Positions 52,427 through 61,943 of a stretch of DNA of 64,000 nucleotides are shown piece by piece. Every line of letters begins with the position of its first letter. Position 1 is the first letter of the stretch. The DNA comes from CBDBJR01 sp965206445 (GTDB taxonomy: Bacteria; Pseudomonadota; Gammaproteobacteria; Arenicellales; Poriferihabitantaceae): assembly GCA_965206445.1 (NCBI GenBank), contig CBDBJR010000002.1, positions 2,976,001 through 3,040,000 of the forward strand. The letters run 5' to 3'. The notes under the pieces are model-generated. The model worked only from the letters and a program-made list of their open reading frames with translations, ran no database searches and was not told where the DNA came from. The position numbers and the translations under genes are program-made.

Positions 52427-53902
52427 TCACCCCAGCCCGGTACGGCGATTGAACGCCACGATCAAACGGTCAATCTCATCGGCCAGCGCCGGAATGCGGT
52501 GCCAATACGCCGGGTCGTACCATTGCGCTTGCAGCTCGTCCTGGCTTTTGCCCTGCTGCTCGACCCAGGTGTAATACTTTAGATTGTGCAGCCGCTTGCG
52601 GTCGTAATAGCCCAGCTCCTGCACGTGGTCGATCGACTGGCCGAGCAGATAGCGGTGATACGCCGCGACCGCCGCCGATGGCGACAATGCGCCCCGCGCG
52701 GCGTTCAACTCGTCCAGGCGGCTGGCGTACAGCTCGACCGAATCGGTCAGCACGGTCAGCACCACGTCGTCCGGCCCCAGCTCGTAATAGCGGGCGAATT
52801 TCGCCGCCGCCAGCAGATTGCCGATGCCGGAGATACCCAGCCACGGCAGCTTCTCGAGCAGGCCCTCGCCGACCCCTTCGGCCGCCAGCAATTGCCTACC
52901 GGCCGGCTCGTTGAACAGCCGCAGCAAACTGACCGTGGCCTCGTCGTCGACGCCAATCACGACATCGGTATTTTTGACATTGTGCACCCACGGCACATGC
53001 TTGTCGCCGATGCCCTCGATGCGGTGGGCGCCAAAGCCGTTATGCAGCAGCGTCGGGCATTGCAGCGCTTCGGTGGCGGCGATTTTGCTGTTGGGGAAGT
53101 GCTGTTTCAGGTAGTCACCGGCGGCAATCGTGCCGGCCGAGCCGGTCGCGGCAACCAGACCGCGATAGCGATCCCGCGGCCCGAGCGTCGCCTCCAGCAC
53201 CGCGTGCATCGCCGGGCCGGTCACTTCGTGGTGCCACAGATAATTGCCCATTTGGTCGAACTGATTGAAGATCACCAGATCCTCGCCGGACTCGCGCAGC
53301 ACGCGGCATTGGTCGAAGATTTCTTTGACATTGCTCTCGCTGCCGGGGGTTTTGATGATGTCGTCGGCCACGGTTTGCAGCCACGCAAACCGCTCCTTGC
53401 TCATGCCTTCCGGCAACACGGCGATCGACCGGCAGCCGAGCAGCGCCGAATCATAGGCGCCGCCGCGGCAATAGTTGCCGGTTGACGGCCAGACCGCCTT
53501 TTGGCTGGTCGGGTCGAATTGCCCGGTCACCAGCCGGGGGACAAGACAGCCGAACGCCGCCCCGACTTTGTGCGCGCCGGTCGGAAACCATTTGCCGACC
53601 AGCGCCACGATGCGCGCCGGCACGCCGGTCAGCGCCGGCGGAAACTCGAGATAGTTGACCGGCCCATAGCCGCCGCGGGCAGTCGGCTGGTTGTGCCAGG
53701 TGATGCGGAACAGATTGAGCGGATTGAGCTCATCCATATCGACCGTCGGCAATTGCTCGGCGATGTCGGCCGGGATTGTATCGGGCTGCCGCTGCTGCCT
53801 GAAGGTGGGGATGCGGATGTTGCGCTCTCTGGCCCGCTTGATCGCGTTCTCGAGCCGCTCTGGAATCACGGTTAAGTCAATCATCAAAAATACCTGCTTC
53901 AA
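52427..53902 (-). CDS. PLP-dependent fold-type II enzyme (cysteine synthase/TrpB-like family)
   Basis: 491 aa. The PLP Lys is in WFPTGAHKVGAAFGCLVPRL, with a phosphate-binding loop GLVAATGSAGTIAAGDYLKQ. WPSTGNYCRGGAYDSALLG matches the substrate Asn/Ser loop of cysteine-synthase-like enzymes. It is longer than cysteine synthase (about 310) because of N- and C-terminal helical extensions. The exact reaction is unknown. Translation may begin at the second Met (MIDLTVIPERL). It precedes the dehydrogenase pair in the opposite reading direction of transcription: it is downstream of them on the same strand and may belong to the same operon (48-bp gap). Confidence 0.8.
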   Translation of the reverse strand: MKQVFLMIDLTVIPERLENAIKRARERNIRIPTFRQQRQPDTIPADIAEQLPTVDMDELNPLNLFRITWHNQPTARGGYGPVNYLEFPPALTGVPARIVALVGKWFPTGAHKVGAAFGCLVPRLVTGQFDPTSQKAVWPSTGNYCRGGAYDSALLGCRSIAVLPEGMSKERFAWLQTVADDIIKTPGSESNVKEIFDQCRVLRESGEDLVIFNQFDQMGNYLWHHEVTGPAMHAVLEATLGPRDRYRGLVAATGSAGTIAAGDYLKQHFPNSKIAATEALQCPTLLHNGFGAHRIEGIGDKHVPWVHNVKNTDVVIGVDDEATVSLLRLFNEPAGRQLLAAEGVGEGLLEKLPWLGISGIGNLLAAAKFARYYELGPDDVVLTVLTDSVELYASRLDELNAARGALSPSAAVAAYHRYLLGQSIDHVQELGYYDRKRLHNLKYYTWVEQQGKSQDELQAQWYDPAYWHRIPALADEIDRLIVAFNRRTGLG

Positions 53903-53950
53903 ATGGGTGAATGTACGACCGCGGCGCCAGCATGCATCCGGCCGACGCGC

Positions 53951-55057
53951 TCATGCAAACAGTATCACACCGCGCCCGGCTTCGCCGCTCATCATGTCGG
54001 CGCAGGCCAGGTTGATCTGTTCGAGCGAATAGGTTTGCGTAATCAGCCGATCGACCGGCAGTCGGCCGGCCAAAAACAACCGACCATATTGTTCAAAATC
54101 GCGGTGGGTGTGGGCGCTGCCGAAGAGCGCACCGGTCAGGGTTTTTTCATCGCGAATCACGGCTGCCGGGTCGAGCTCGAAAGTCGAGCCGGCGCGCGGA
54201 AACCCCAGCATCACCGCCATGCCGCCCGGGCGCACGGTGGCCATCAACTGCTGTTCGAGCAGCGTATTGCCGACCGCTTCAAACGCATAATCGGCACCCA
54301 GCGAGCCGGTCAGCGCATGGATCTGCCGCAGCGCCTGCGGGCCGCTGTGCACAAAATGCGTCGCCCCCAGACTACGCGCCAGCGTCGCTTTCGCGGCGGC
54401 CCGATCGACCACGATGATCGGCGCCGCGCCCGCCAGGGCCGCCGCCATGACGACCGAGAGCCCGACCCCGCCGGCGCCGTAGACGACCACGCTGGAACCG
54501 GCCGTCACCCGCGCTTTATTCAGCACCGCCCCCACCCCGGTGGTCACCGCGCAGCCGATGATCGAAGCGATTGGCATCGGCAGCTCGGCCGAGATGCGCA
54601 CGCAACTCTTGGCCGGCACCACGGCATGGCTGGCCCAGCAGGCCAGGCAGCTGAGGTGGAACACGCCGGCGCCGGACGCGTCGGTCAGCCGGGTCGTGCC
54701 GTCGAACATCGTGCCGTTCCACAGCGGGCCGGTGTAGGCCTTGCACAGGTTGGTATGCCCGTTTTGACACAGCGCACAGGCACCGCAGAAAGGAATCCAG
54801 CTCAGCGCCACGCGGTCGCCGACCGCCGGCGAGCGCACCTCGTCGCCCACCGCCAGCACCACCCCCGCCCCTTCGTGCCCCAGCACCACCGGCAGCGCAT
54901 GCCCAGCGTCGCCGGAAATCACATGGTAGTCGCTGTGGCAGACGCCGGCGGCCTGGATGCCGACCAGCACCTCGCCGCGGGCCGGCGGCGCCAGTTGCAA
55001 CTCTTCGACCGTGACCTCGGCGCCGACCTCACGCAGCACCGCCGCCCGGATTTTCAT
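53951..55057 (-). CDS. Zinc-dependent alcohol dehydrogenase (MDR, class III-like)
   Basis: 368 aa. Catalytic zinc: AAGVCHSDYHVISGDAG and GHEGAGVV; structural zinc: CGACALCQNGHTNLC with four Cys; NAD-binding YGAGGVGLSVVMAAALAG. The SLACWASHAVVPAKSCVRIS and TGVGAVLNKARVTAGSSVVV regions resemble the class III/FrmA-like subgroup. The ATG overlaps the stop of the aldehyde dehydrogenase gene (ATGA), so the two are coupled and probably act on the same alcohol-aldehyde-acid conversion. Confidence 0.88.
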   Translation of the reverse strand: MKIRAAVLREVGAEVTVEELQLAPPARGEVLVGIQAAGVCHSDYHVISGDAGHALPVVLGHEGAGVVLAVGDEVRSPAVGDRVALSWIPFCGACALCQNGHTNLCKAYTGPLWNGTMFDGTTRLTDASGAGVFHLSCLACWASHAVVPAKSCVRISAELPMPIASIIGCAVTTGVGAVLNKARVTAGSSVVVYGAGGVGLSVVMAAALAGAAPIIVVDRAAAKATLARSLGATHFVHSGPQALRQIHALTGSLGADYAFEAVGNTLLEQQLMATVRPGGMAVMLGFPRAGSTFELDPAAVIRDEKTLTGALFGSAHTHRDFEQYGRLFLAGRLPVDRLITQTYSLEQINLACADMMSGEAGRGVILFA

Positions 55058-56550
55058 TGCCGGCCCTCGCCATCGGCAAACGGATCGGGCGTGCCGGGGC
55101 GCAGATTCATCCACACCGACTTGGTCTGCAAAAACGCCTGCATCCCGTCGATGCCGTTCTCACGCCCATAGCCGCTCTGCTTGTAGCCGCCGACCGGCGA
55201 TTGGGTTGCCGAATTGAAATAATTATTGATATACACCGTGCCCGCCTGCACCTGCTCGGCCAAACGCAGCGCGCGCTGCGCATCGCCGGTCCAGATTCCG
55301 GCGGCCAGCCCGTACACCGTATCGTTGGCCAGGCGGATCGCCTGCTGCTCGTCTTCGAACGGCACCACCGCCAGCACCGGGCCGAACAACTCCTCCTGAA
55401 ACAGCGCCATTTCCGGCGCCACATTGCGGAACACCGTCGGCTCGATGAACCAGCCCACCGTGCCGGGCGGGCACACCGAATTGCCGCCCAATACACAGCT
55501 TGCGCCCGCGGCCACGGCGTGTTCGATATGCGCCATGACCCGGTCAAAATGCGGTTTGTTCGCCATCGGCCCGACCTGCGTGCGGGGGTCGAGCGGCGGG
55601 CCGAGCCGCGCCCGGGCGGCGACCCGGCAGATTTTATCGACCAGTTGCTGCTGCATCCCGGCCTGCACCAGCAGCCTCGACCCGGCCACACAGCTTTGGC
55701 CCGCCGGCGGGAACAACCCCATTGCGACCCCGTGTGCGGCGTCATCCGGGTCGGCATCGGCGAACACGATCTGCGGCGACTTGCCGCCCAATTCCATCAC
55801 CAGCGGTTTGACCCGGCGCGCCGCCACCGCCGCCACCCGGCGCCCGGCAGCCAGCGAGCCGGTGAAACTGACCAGCCGCACATCGGGATGATCCACCAGC
55901 GGCTCGCCGCATTCATCGCCGAAACCGGTGACGACATTCAGCACGCCGGGCGGCAGCAGCTCGGCAAACACCTCCATCAGCGCCAGCGTCGACGCCGAGG
56001 CATGCTCGGACGGCTTCAGTATCATACAATTGCCGGCAGCCAGCGCCGGGGCGATCTTCCAAATCGCAATCAGCAGCGGCGAGTTCCAGGCGGTAATCGC
56101 GGCCACCACCCCAAAGGGTTCGCGGCGCGTATAGTTGAAGATACCGGGCACGTTCACCGGCAGCACCGCGCCGTGGATTTTGTCCGCCAGCCCGGCGTAA
56201 TACCAGAAGCTCTCCGCCAGCCAGCCTTGCAAGCCCGGCAGAATATCCGCCGTACGCTTGCCGTTGTCGCGCGATTCAATCGCGGCCAGCCGCTCGGCGT
56301 CGGCCACCAGCGCGTCCCCCAGCCGCCACAGCAGTCGGCCGCGCGCACTCGCGTTCATCCGCCCCCATTCACCGTCGGTGAAAGCCCGCCGGGCAGCGGC
56401 CACCGCGGCCTCGACCTCGCGCCGGTCGCAACGGGCGATCCGCGCCCAGCTTTGCCCGCTGGTCGGGTCGATCGAATCGAAGTAGCGTTCGCCCGCCGGC
56501 GGATGCCACGCGCCGTCAATCCAGGCATCGTACACTTTCAGGTCAGCCAT
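55054..56550 (-). CDS. NAD(P)-dependent aldehyde dehydrogenase
   Basis: 498 aa. Active-site residues are visible: Asn156 (AITAWNSP), Lys179 (LKPSE), Glu253 (VMELGGKSPQIV) and Cys287 (PPAGQSCVAGSRLLV). INNYFNSATQSPVGGYKQSG and YGRENG near the end are typical of betaine/gamma-aminobutyraldehyde-type ALDHs, but the substrate is not assigned. Coupled to the downstream alcohol dehydrogenase. A 40-codon dehydrogenase remnant lies 9 bp upstream. Confidence 0.92.
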   Translation of the reverse strand: MADLKVYDAWIDGAWHPPAGERYFDSIDPTSGQSWARIARCDRREVEAAVAAARRAFTDGEWGRMNASARGRLLWRLGDALVADAERLAAIESRDNGKRTADILPGLQGWLAESFWYYAGLADKIHGAVLPVNVPGIFNYTRREPFGVVAAITAWNSPLLIAIWKIAPALAAGNCMILKPSEHASASTLALMEVFAELLPPGVLNVVTGFGDECGEPLVDHPDVRLVSFTGSLAAGRRVAAVAARRVKPLVMELGGKSPQIVFADADPDDAAHGVAMGLFPPAGQSCVAGSRLLVQAGMQQQLVDKICRVAARARLGPPLDPRTQVGPMANKPHFDRVMAHIEHAVAAGASCVLGGNSVCPPGTVGWFIEPTVFRNVAPEMALFQEELFGPVLAVVPFEDEQQAIRLANDTVYGLAAGIWTGDAQRALRLAEQVQAGTVYINNYFNSATQSPVGGYKQSGYGRENGIDGMQAFLQTKSVWMNLRPGTPDPFADGEGRQ

Positions 56551-56559
56551 TGTCTTTCC

Positions 56560-56682
56560 TCATCCACAATCACACGTGCGGCTGATTTGCGCCGCTTGCC
56601 GCAGTGCCTGCTGCATGATTTCAGGCCCCACGCCGTCGCCGGCCAGAGCAAGTACGGTGTCAGCATCCACCCTGCGCGTCAT
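56560..56682 (-). pseudogene. N-terminal remnant of an isocitrate/isopropylmalate dehydrogenase-type gene
   Basis: A 40-codon ORF reads MTRRVDADTVLALAGDGVGP followed by EIMQQALRQ. This matches the family N-terminus (GDGIGPE-type nucleotide/substrate loop) of decarboxylating beta-hydroxyacid dehydrogenases (IPMDH, ICDH, tartrate dehydrogenase). The frame then degenerates (ISRTCDCG) and stops. The remaining 300 or so residues are absent, so it appears to be the stump of a deleted gene, fused to the start region of the ALDH operon. Confidence 0.55.
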
Positions 56683-56755
56683 CGACTAACGGACCAACCG
56701 GGTATCCTGATGGGGGGCGCACGCCGAGCGCCGACCCGGCTGGCCACCGGGCGGA

Positions 56756-57364
56756 TCAGATGAATCGCAGGTAGCCCCGATAGAGCATCTCCAGCGCAAC
56801 ATACAAAATGGCCAGCAGGCCCAGATAGCCAATCCAGCGATATTTTTGCAGGTACTCTGCGATTATCGTGGCCCCGAAGACCATCAACGACACCGACAAG
56901 ACCAGGCCAAATATCAAAATCCCGTAATGCCCGTCGGCGATGCCGGCCACCGCCAGCACGTTATCCAGCGACATCGACGCATCGGCGACGGCGACCTGAC
57001 CGACCGCGGACATGATGGAGGGGTTTTGCGCCGCTGCCACCGCATTGTCGGCGCCATCCGGTGTCGGCGCAGAACGCGGCTCCGGTGGGCGGCGCAAATC
57101 CAGCCACAGTCGCCAGCACACCCACAGCAGCAAACCGCCGCCGACCAGCAGCAGCCCTTTGACGGCATACAATTGCACCGTCAGCAGCGCGAAAATAATC
57201 CGCAGCACGATCGCGGCGCCAACGCCATACAGGATCACCTTGCGCCGATACTCGCTGGTAAATCGGGCGGCGACCAGGCCGATGACGATGGCGTTGTCGC
57301 CTGCCAGCACCAGATCAACGAGAATAATCTGGCTCAGTTTGGAGACGAATTCAATCAGGTCCAT
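56756..57364 (-). CDS. TerC / YjbE family integral membrane protein
   Basis: 202 aa from ATG 57364 (MDLIEFVSKLSQIILVDLVL). Seven or so transmembrane helices; both Asp-containing signatures are present (DLVLAGDNAIVIGLVAA and VADASMSLDNVLAVAG). Family members take part in metal ion (Mn, Al) export or tellurite resistance. A cytosolic loop with PPEPRSAPTPDGADN separates the two halves. No ter genes are nearby. Confidence 0.9.
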   Translation of the reverse strand: MDLIEFVSKLSQIILVDLVLAGDNAIVIGLVAARFTSEYRRKVILYGVGAAIVLRIIFALLTVQLYAVKGLLLVGGGLLLWVCWRLWLDLRRPPEPRSAPTPDGADNAVAAAQNPSIMSAVGQVAVADASMSLDNVLAVAGIADGHYGILIFGLVLSVSLMVFGATIIAEYLQKYRWIGYLGLLAILYVALEMLYRGYLRFI

Positions 57365-57616
57365 TGGTGTATTCGCGGATTTTGCTCGGGCAGGGGAAGC
57401 CTGCAACCACCGTACACGCGATCAAACAATACCATTTAGCCTGCCGGGTCGGTAAAATTAACGCATTCGGGCCGGGCATCCGCCGGGCGGGCACGCGGTG
57501 CGGATTGGGTTGCCGGCGGCGTTGCTCCATCGCGGTCATAGCCGGGCAACCGGCGCGGTTTGACCTCCACACTCGGGCTGCTGTTCGGCCTCGGCCATTC
57601 GCCAGTGTAAACCATA

Positions 57617-58813
57617 ATGTATACCAATATCTACCTGTTATCACTCTGCCAGGCATGCATGCTGTCGGTGACCTCCCTGACCATGTCGAGCTCGGCCCTG
57701 GTGGGCATCCGGATCGCCCCCGACCCGGCGCTGGCGACGCTGCCGCTGGGGCTGACCTACCTCACGCTTATGCTGAATATGCTACCGGGCTCGCTGCTGA
57801 TGCAGCGCTTTGGCCGCCGGGCGGGGTTCAGTGTCGGCGCCATCAGCGGGGTGGCGGCCGGCGGGCTGGCCGCCTATGGCATCTACAACAACCACTTTGT
57901 GCTGTTCTGCATCGCCTCGGTTTTTCTGGGCATTGCGATGTCCTTCGCCCAGTTTTACCGCTTTGCCGCCACTGAAGTGGTGGCCGCAAAGGACAAAAGC
58001 CGGGCTATTTCCTGGGTATTGGCGGGCGGTCTGGTGGCCGCATTTATCGGCCCGGGCATCGCCAGATACACCCGTGACCTGTGGTCGGACGCCGCCTTTG
58101 CGGCGTCTTTCTCCACCATCGTGCCGCTGTGCCTGGGCGTGCTGCTGATCCAGTTTTACCTGCGCATTCCCGCCGCCGGCAGCACCGCAGCCGACAGCCG
58201 CAAGCGGCCCTTGTCGGTCGTGTTCATGCAGCCGGTCACACTGGTGGCGACGCTCTGCGCCATGATCGGCTACGGCACGATGAATCTGCTGATGGTGGCA
58301 ACCCCGCTGGCGATGCACGCGCATGGCATGGCATTCGGGCACACCGCGAGCGTCATTCAATGGCATATTGTCGGCATGTTTGCGCCTTCTTTCTTCACCG
58401 GCAGCCTGATTCACCGCTTCGGCGTGCTGACAGTGATGTTTTGCGGCGCCGTCGCGCTGTTGTTATGCGCGCTGGTGAGTCTGTACGGCACCGGCTTCGG
58501 GTATTTTTTATGCGGCTTGATTCTGCTCGGCATCGGGTGGAATTTTCTGTTTATTGGCGCCACCACATTGCTGACCGAAGCCTACCTGCCGGCGGAAAAA
58601 AACTGGGTGCAGGGCATCAATGATTTCATGGTATTTGCGGCGGTGGCGATTACCGCGCTGACCTCCGGCTATCTGCATCATGTACTCGGCTGGCAGCGCC
58701 TGAACCAGGTGGCTATCCCGGCGATTGTACTGGCGGCGATACTGATTTTACTGCTCGGCCTGCACAACAAAAAAATACAGCGGGCGGCGCTCGAACCGCA
58801 GCCGGCGGGCTAG
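57617..58813 (+). CDS. MFS transporter
   Basis: 398 aa, about 12 transmembrane helices. The A-like motif LMQRFGRRAGFSVGAISG lies between helices 2 and 3 and a second GSLIHRFGVLTVM between 8 and 9. QFYRFAATEVVAAKDKSRAI and GIGWNFLFIGATTLLTEAYL are typical of a subgroup of uncharacterised MFS proteins. Substrate unknown. Its stop overlaps the convergent RDD gene by four bases. Confidence 0.88.
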   Translation: MYTNIYLLSLCQACMLSVTSLTMSSSALVGIRIAPDPALATLPLGLTYLTLMLNMLPGSLLMQRFGRRAGFSVGAISGVAAGGLAAYGIYNNHFVLFCIASVFLGIAMSFAQFYRFAATEVVAAKDKSRAISWVLAGGLVAAFIGPGIARYTRDLWSDAAFAASFSTIVPLCLGVLLIQFYLRIPAAGSTAADSRKRPLSVVFMQPVTLVATLCAMIGYGTMNLLMVATPLAMHAHGMAFGHTASVIQWHIVGMFAPSFFTGSLIHRFGVLTVMFCGAVALLLCALVSLYGTGFGYFLCGLILLGIGWNFLFIGATTLLTEAYLPAEKNWVQGINDFMVFAAVAITALTSGYLHHVLGWQRLNQVAIPAIVLAAILILLLGLHNKKIQRAALEPQPAG

Positions 58814-59328
58814 ACCGGGGCCGGCGGGCCGGCGGTAACGCGAACCAGACGGGTCGCGGAAAAGGTGTCCTGCCAGGCCAGCCCGGTGCGGCCCAGACTC
58901 CAGATAAACCCGGCGCCCAGGGCCAGCCAGGATAACAGGCTGACGCCAAACCGCAGCCCCGCCTGTCGCCAGGTGACGGCGCCCTGCCCATCGAGTGGCA
59001 CCAGCCTGATGTTCCAGGCCCGCATCCCCAGCGTCTGACCGCCGTGGGTCCAGAACCAGCCAAAAAACACCAGGCAGATCGACAGCAGGTAGCCCAGTCG
59101 AATACCGCGCCCGAGCCAGTCCGGCCAGTTGCCGTCCGGCAGCAGCGGCACCGGCTGCCACAGCACGAAAATCACCCCGCTCAACACGACGCTGTCATAG
59201 CTTATCGCCAATAGCCGCCGCCATAGCGGACAAAGCGACCGCGAGGAGCGGGGAGACGGCGCCAATCCGCCGGTCGGCATCGGCCCGCTACGGGATGCCC
59301 GCTGTGTGATAGTCCGCTGCATCAACAC
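58810..59328 (-). CDS. RDD family membrane protein
   Basis: 172 aa. Arg of the RDD motif in PLWRRLLAISYDSVVLSG (R...D pattern), a second helix (LGYLLSICLVFFGWFWTHGG) with QTLGMRAWNIRLVPLDGQGA and a third hydrophobic segment (LRFGVSLLSWLALGAGFIWS). The N-terminal 35 residues are polar and may not all be translated; ATG at 59280 (MPTGGLAPSP) is an alternative. Function unproven; some members act as Na+/H+ antiporters. Confidence 0.85.
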   Translation of the reverse strand: MLMQRTITQRASRSGPMPTGGLAPSPRSSRSLCPLWRRLLAISYDSVVLSGVIFVLWQPVPLLPDGNWPDWLGRGIRLGYLLSICLVFFGWFWTHGGQTLGMRAWNIRLVPLDGQGAVTWRQAGLRFGVSLLSWLALGAGFIWSLGRTGLAWQDTFSATRLVRVTAGPPAPV

Positions 59329-59696
59329 ATTCTATTGTCGGCCTGGCGCTGTTGTCCACCGCTGTGCGGAGGCGCCCGGGGTCAGTCGGTGCAGACACGC
59401 AAAAACCGTTGACGCACCCGGTTATGCGCTACAATAGCCGCCGAAGCGTACCGGGAGTGCGACTGAAAAATCAACCGACCCCTGCTCGGGGCGTGGCCGC
59501 AGCGATCGAACAGCGCGCTGCGGATAACGGCGCACTGGGAAAATCGGGCGATATGCGGTATGTTTCACTCCATCGGTTATCGATCGGCCACCATGGCCGG
59601 CATCCCGGTTCGGCAACGCGGCACGATCCATCGGCCCGCTGTCGATATTGGTCAAAACCATGTTTTTAGCAGTGCATCCAAACCAGAGGAGCGAGT
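59329..59696. other. Intergenic region with promoter of the ABC operon
   Basis: 368 bp between divergent genes. A possible promoter is TTGACG (59409-59414), 15-bp spacer, TACAAT (59430-59435). The remainder of the long leader has no recognised structure. The strong ribosome binding site AGAGGAG lies at 59686-59692. Confidence 0.4.
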
Positions 59697-60929
59697 ATGA
59701 AAAATTCAACCTTATTGCAGGCCGGTATTGCCGGCGCCTGTCTACTGTTTACCACTGCCGGCCTGGCGCAGCAATGCGACACGATTCGGCTGGGGTCGGC
59801 CATCTCATTGACCGGCAAATATGCCACCAACGGCGTGCACGCCAAGAACGGCTACGAGTTCGCGATCGAGAAAATCACAGCCGCCGGCGGCGTCAACGTG
59901 GCTGGCAAATGCTACCACTTTGCGACCACATATTATGACGACGAGTCCAAAGGCGACCGCGGCGCAACCCTGGCAGAGCGCCTGATCAGTCAGGATAAAA
60001 TCCAGTATATGCTCGGCCCGTATTCATCCGGCCTGACCAAAGCGATCGCCCCGGTGACCGAGAAATATCAGATTCCGATGATAGAAGCGGAAGGCGCCTC
60101 GCGGTCGCTGTTCAACAAAGGCTATAAATATCTGTTCGCGGTGCTGTCCACTTCCGAGCAGTATCTGGCGTCAGCGGTCACCCTGGCGGCCCAAAAGGCG
60201 CAGCAGGCCGGCCAGCCGACCTCGGCGGTGAAAATCGCGGTGGCGGTGGAGAACGATCCGTTCTCACTGGATATTCGCGCCGGGGTGCTGGAAGATGCGG
60301 CCAGATACAACATGAATGTGGTCATCGACGAACAATTGCCGCGCGACCTGTCCGATATGGGCTCCATTTTGACCAAGGTCAAACTGCTGAAGCCCGACCT
60401 GCTGATTGTCAGCGGGCACTCCAAAGGGGCGGCGACGGCGGTGCGGCAGATTGGCGAGCAGAAAATTACCACGCCGATGATCGCGCTGACCCACTGCGAA
60501 GCGGCCGATGTGGTCGGCAATTTCGGCGCCTTTGCCGACGACATCCTGTGCTCCACCCAATGGGCCGAAACGTTGACCTATTCCGACCCGCTGTTCGGCA
60601 GCGCCGGTGAATTCGATCAGCAGTTCAAAGCCGCCTTCCCCGAATACGCCGACAAAACCGTGCCCTATCAGGTCGCGCAGGCGTCCGCAGCGGTGTACGT
60701 GTTCAAGGATGCGTTCGAGCGCGCCGGCAGTCTGGACAAGGAAGCCGTGCGCGATGCGATCGCGGCGACCAATCTGTCCACATTTTACGGCCGCATCGAG
60801 TTTTCCGAAGCCGGCAACAATATCGCCAAACCCATGGTGCTGCGCCAGATTCAGCAGGGCAAATATAACGTCGTGGCGCCAGCCGAGTTTGCCTCGCACG
60901 AATTGAACTGGCCGCGTCAGCCGAAGTAA
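59697..60929 (+). CDS. ABC transporter substrate-binding protein, branched-chain amino-acid type
   Basis: 410 aa periplasmic binding protein (LivJ-like, type I fold). Signal peptide MKNSTLLQAGIAGACLLFTT with cleavage near GLA|QQCDTI. IRLGSAISLTGKYATNGVHA, MLGPYSSGLTKAIAPVTEKY and MIEAEGASRSLFNKGYKYLF form the ligand cleft. Long for a Leu/Val binder; similar proteins bind amides, urea or aromatic compounds, so the ligand is open. First gene of a five-gene importer operon; a hairpin after its stop may favour its higher expression. Confidence 0.92.
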   Translation: MKNSTLLQAGIAGACLLFTTAGLAQQCDTIRLGSAISLTGKYATNGVHAKNGYEFAIEKITAAGGVNVAGKCYHFATTYYDDESKGDRGATLAERLISQDKIQYMLGPYSSGLTKAIAPVTEKYQIPMIEAEGASRSLFNKGYKYLFAVLSTSEQYLASAVTLAAQKAQQAGQPTSAVKIAVAVENDPFSLDIRAGVLEDAARYNMNVVIDEQLPRDLSDMGSILTKVKLLKPDLLIVSGHSKGAATAVRQIGEQKITTPMIALTHCEAADVVGNFGAFADDILCSTQWAETLTYSDPLFGSAGEFDQQFKAAFPEYADKTVPYQVAQASAAVYVFKDAFERAGSLDKEAVRDAIAATNLSTFYGRIEFSEAGNNIAKPMVLRQIQQGKYNVVAPAEFASHELNWPRQPK

Positions 60930-60940
60930 TCACCGGTTGA

Positions 60941-60972
60941 AACCGGGGCGCTGTTCGACCCCCGCCCCGGTT
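60941..60972 (+). terminator. Intercistronic hairpin between binding-protein and permease genes
   Basis: Stem AACCGGGGCG / CGCCCCGGTT with a 12-base loop and then TTC; the T-run is short. Probably an attenuator or mRNA-stabilising hairpin that sets the ratio of binding protein to permease. Confidence 0.6.
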
Positions 60973-61011
60973 TTCGCACCGCCCCGCATCGCTCATCCCG
61001 GCAGAGGCCGT

Positions 61012-61923
61012 ATGGATCAGATTATCGGAAACATCGCACTGTTGCTGCAATTTCCGGTCGTGAATATCAAGATCCTGCTGGATGGCCTGATTATCGGCTC
61101 GCTGTTTGCGCTGGCGGCGTACGGGCTGGCGCTGGTGTGGGGCGTGATGAACGTCAAAAACCTGGCGCAGGGCGATTTTGTGATTGCCGGCGGCTATACC
61201 TCCTGGTATCTGGTGCAGCAGGGGTTGCCGCCGCTGCTGGGTGTTCCGGTGGCCTTTGTGCTGATGTGGGGGCTCGGCTGGGTGGCCTACAAGCTGGTGA
61301 TCTCGCGGGTGATCGAGCGCGATTTGTTTACCTCGCTGCTGGCCACGTTCGGGCTGGCCATCATGATGGCGCAGATCATGAACCTGCTGTTCGGTTCGGA
61401 CACGCAGAGCGTGCAGTTGAATTACAAAACGCTGTATTTCTTCGACGGCTTCGTTGACCTGCCGATCGCCCGGCTGCTGGGGGTCGTGATGGCCGCCATC
61501 CTGGCGACGGGCGTGGTCATATTTATGAAATCCAGCCGCATGGGGCAGGCGATTCGCGCCACGTCGCAGGATGCCCGCGCCGCCCGGCTGCTGGGGGTGG
61601 ATACGGAAAAGGTCTATTCGTTTACCTTTTCCCTGAATGCCGCGATTTGCGGCACCGCCGGGGCGATTATCGTCATGGTCTGGGTGATCCAGCCCTTCTA
61701 CGGCATCACCTATTCGATTCGCGCTTTCGTCATCGTGACCGCGGCCGGTCTGGGCAATCTGCCCGGCGTGGTCGCCGCCGGCCTGGGCATCGGCGCGGCC
61801 GAGCAGTACGGCTCGCACATTTTCGGCATCGGCTATCAACAGGCGATTGCGGTGCTGCTGTTGATGATTGTGCTGCTGTACCGGCTGACGCAGCAGCAGC
61901 GCATCCGTCAAAGCCTGAAGTAG
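61012..61923 (+). CDS. Branched-chain amino-acid-type ABC permease (LivH-like)
   Basis: 303 aa, about eight transmembrane helices. Start ATG 61012 (MDQIIGNIALLLQFPVVNIK); the upstream open frame is non-coding. LLDGLIIGSLFALAAYGLAL and NVKNLAQGDFVIAGGYTSWY are family signatures, and the EAA-like coupling region lies in GQAIRATSQDARAARLLGVD. Confidence 0.94.
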   Translation: MDQIIGNIALLLQFPVVNIKILLDGLIIGSLFALAAYGLALVWGVMNVKNLAQGDFVIAGGYTSWYLVQQGLPPLLGVPVAFVLMWGLGWVAYKLVISRVIERDLFTSLLATFGLAIMMAQIMNLLFGSDTQSVQLNYKTLYFFDGFVDLPIARLLGVVMAAILATGVVIFMKSSRMGQAIRATSQDARAARLLGVDTEKVYSFTFSLNAAICGTAGAIIVMVWVIQPFYGITYSIRAFVIVTAAGLGNLPGVVAAGLGIGAAEQYGSHIFGIGYQQAIAVLLLMIVLLYRLTQQQRIRQSLK

Positions 61924-61943
61924 TTCGACCGGGGCCCGTGCAG

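Noticed and set aside
53903..55171. 422-codon plus-strand open frame
   Set aside because: Antisense of the alcohol dehydrogenase gene; composition typical of shadow frames.
55057..56763. 568-codon plus-strand open frame
   Set aside because: Antisense of the aldehyde dehydrogenase gene; His/Arg-rich, no family, no ribosome binding site.
60703..61911. 402-codon minus-strand open frame
   Set aside because: Antisense of the ABC binding-protein and permease genes; Gln/His-rich shadow.
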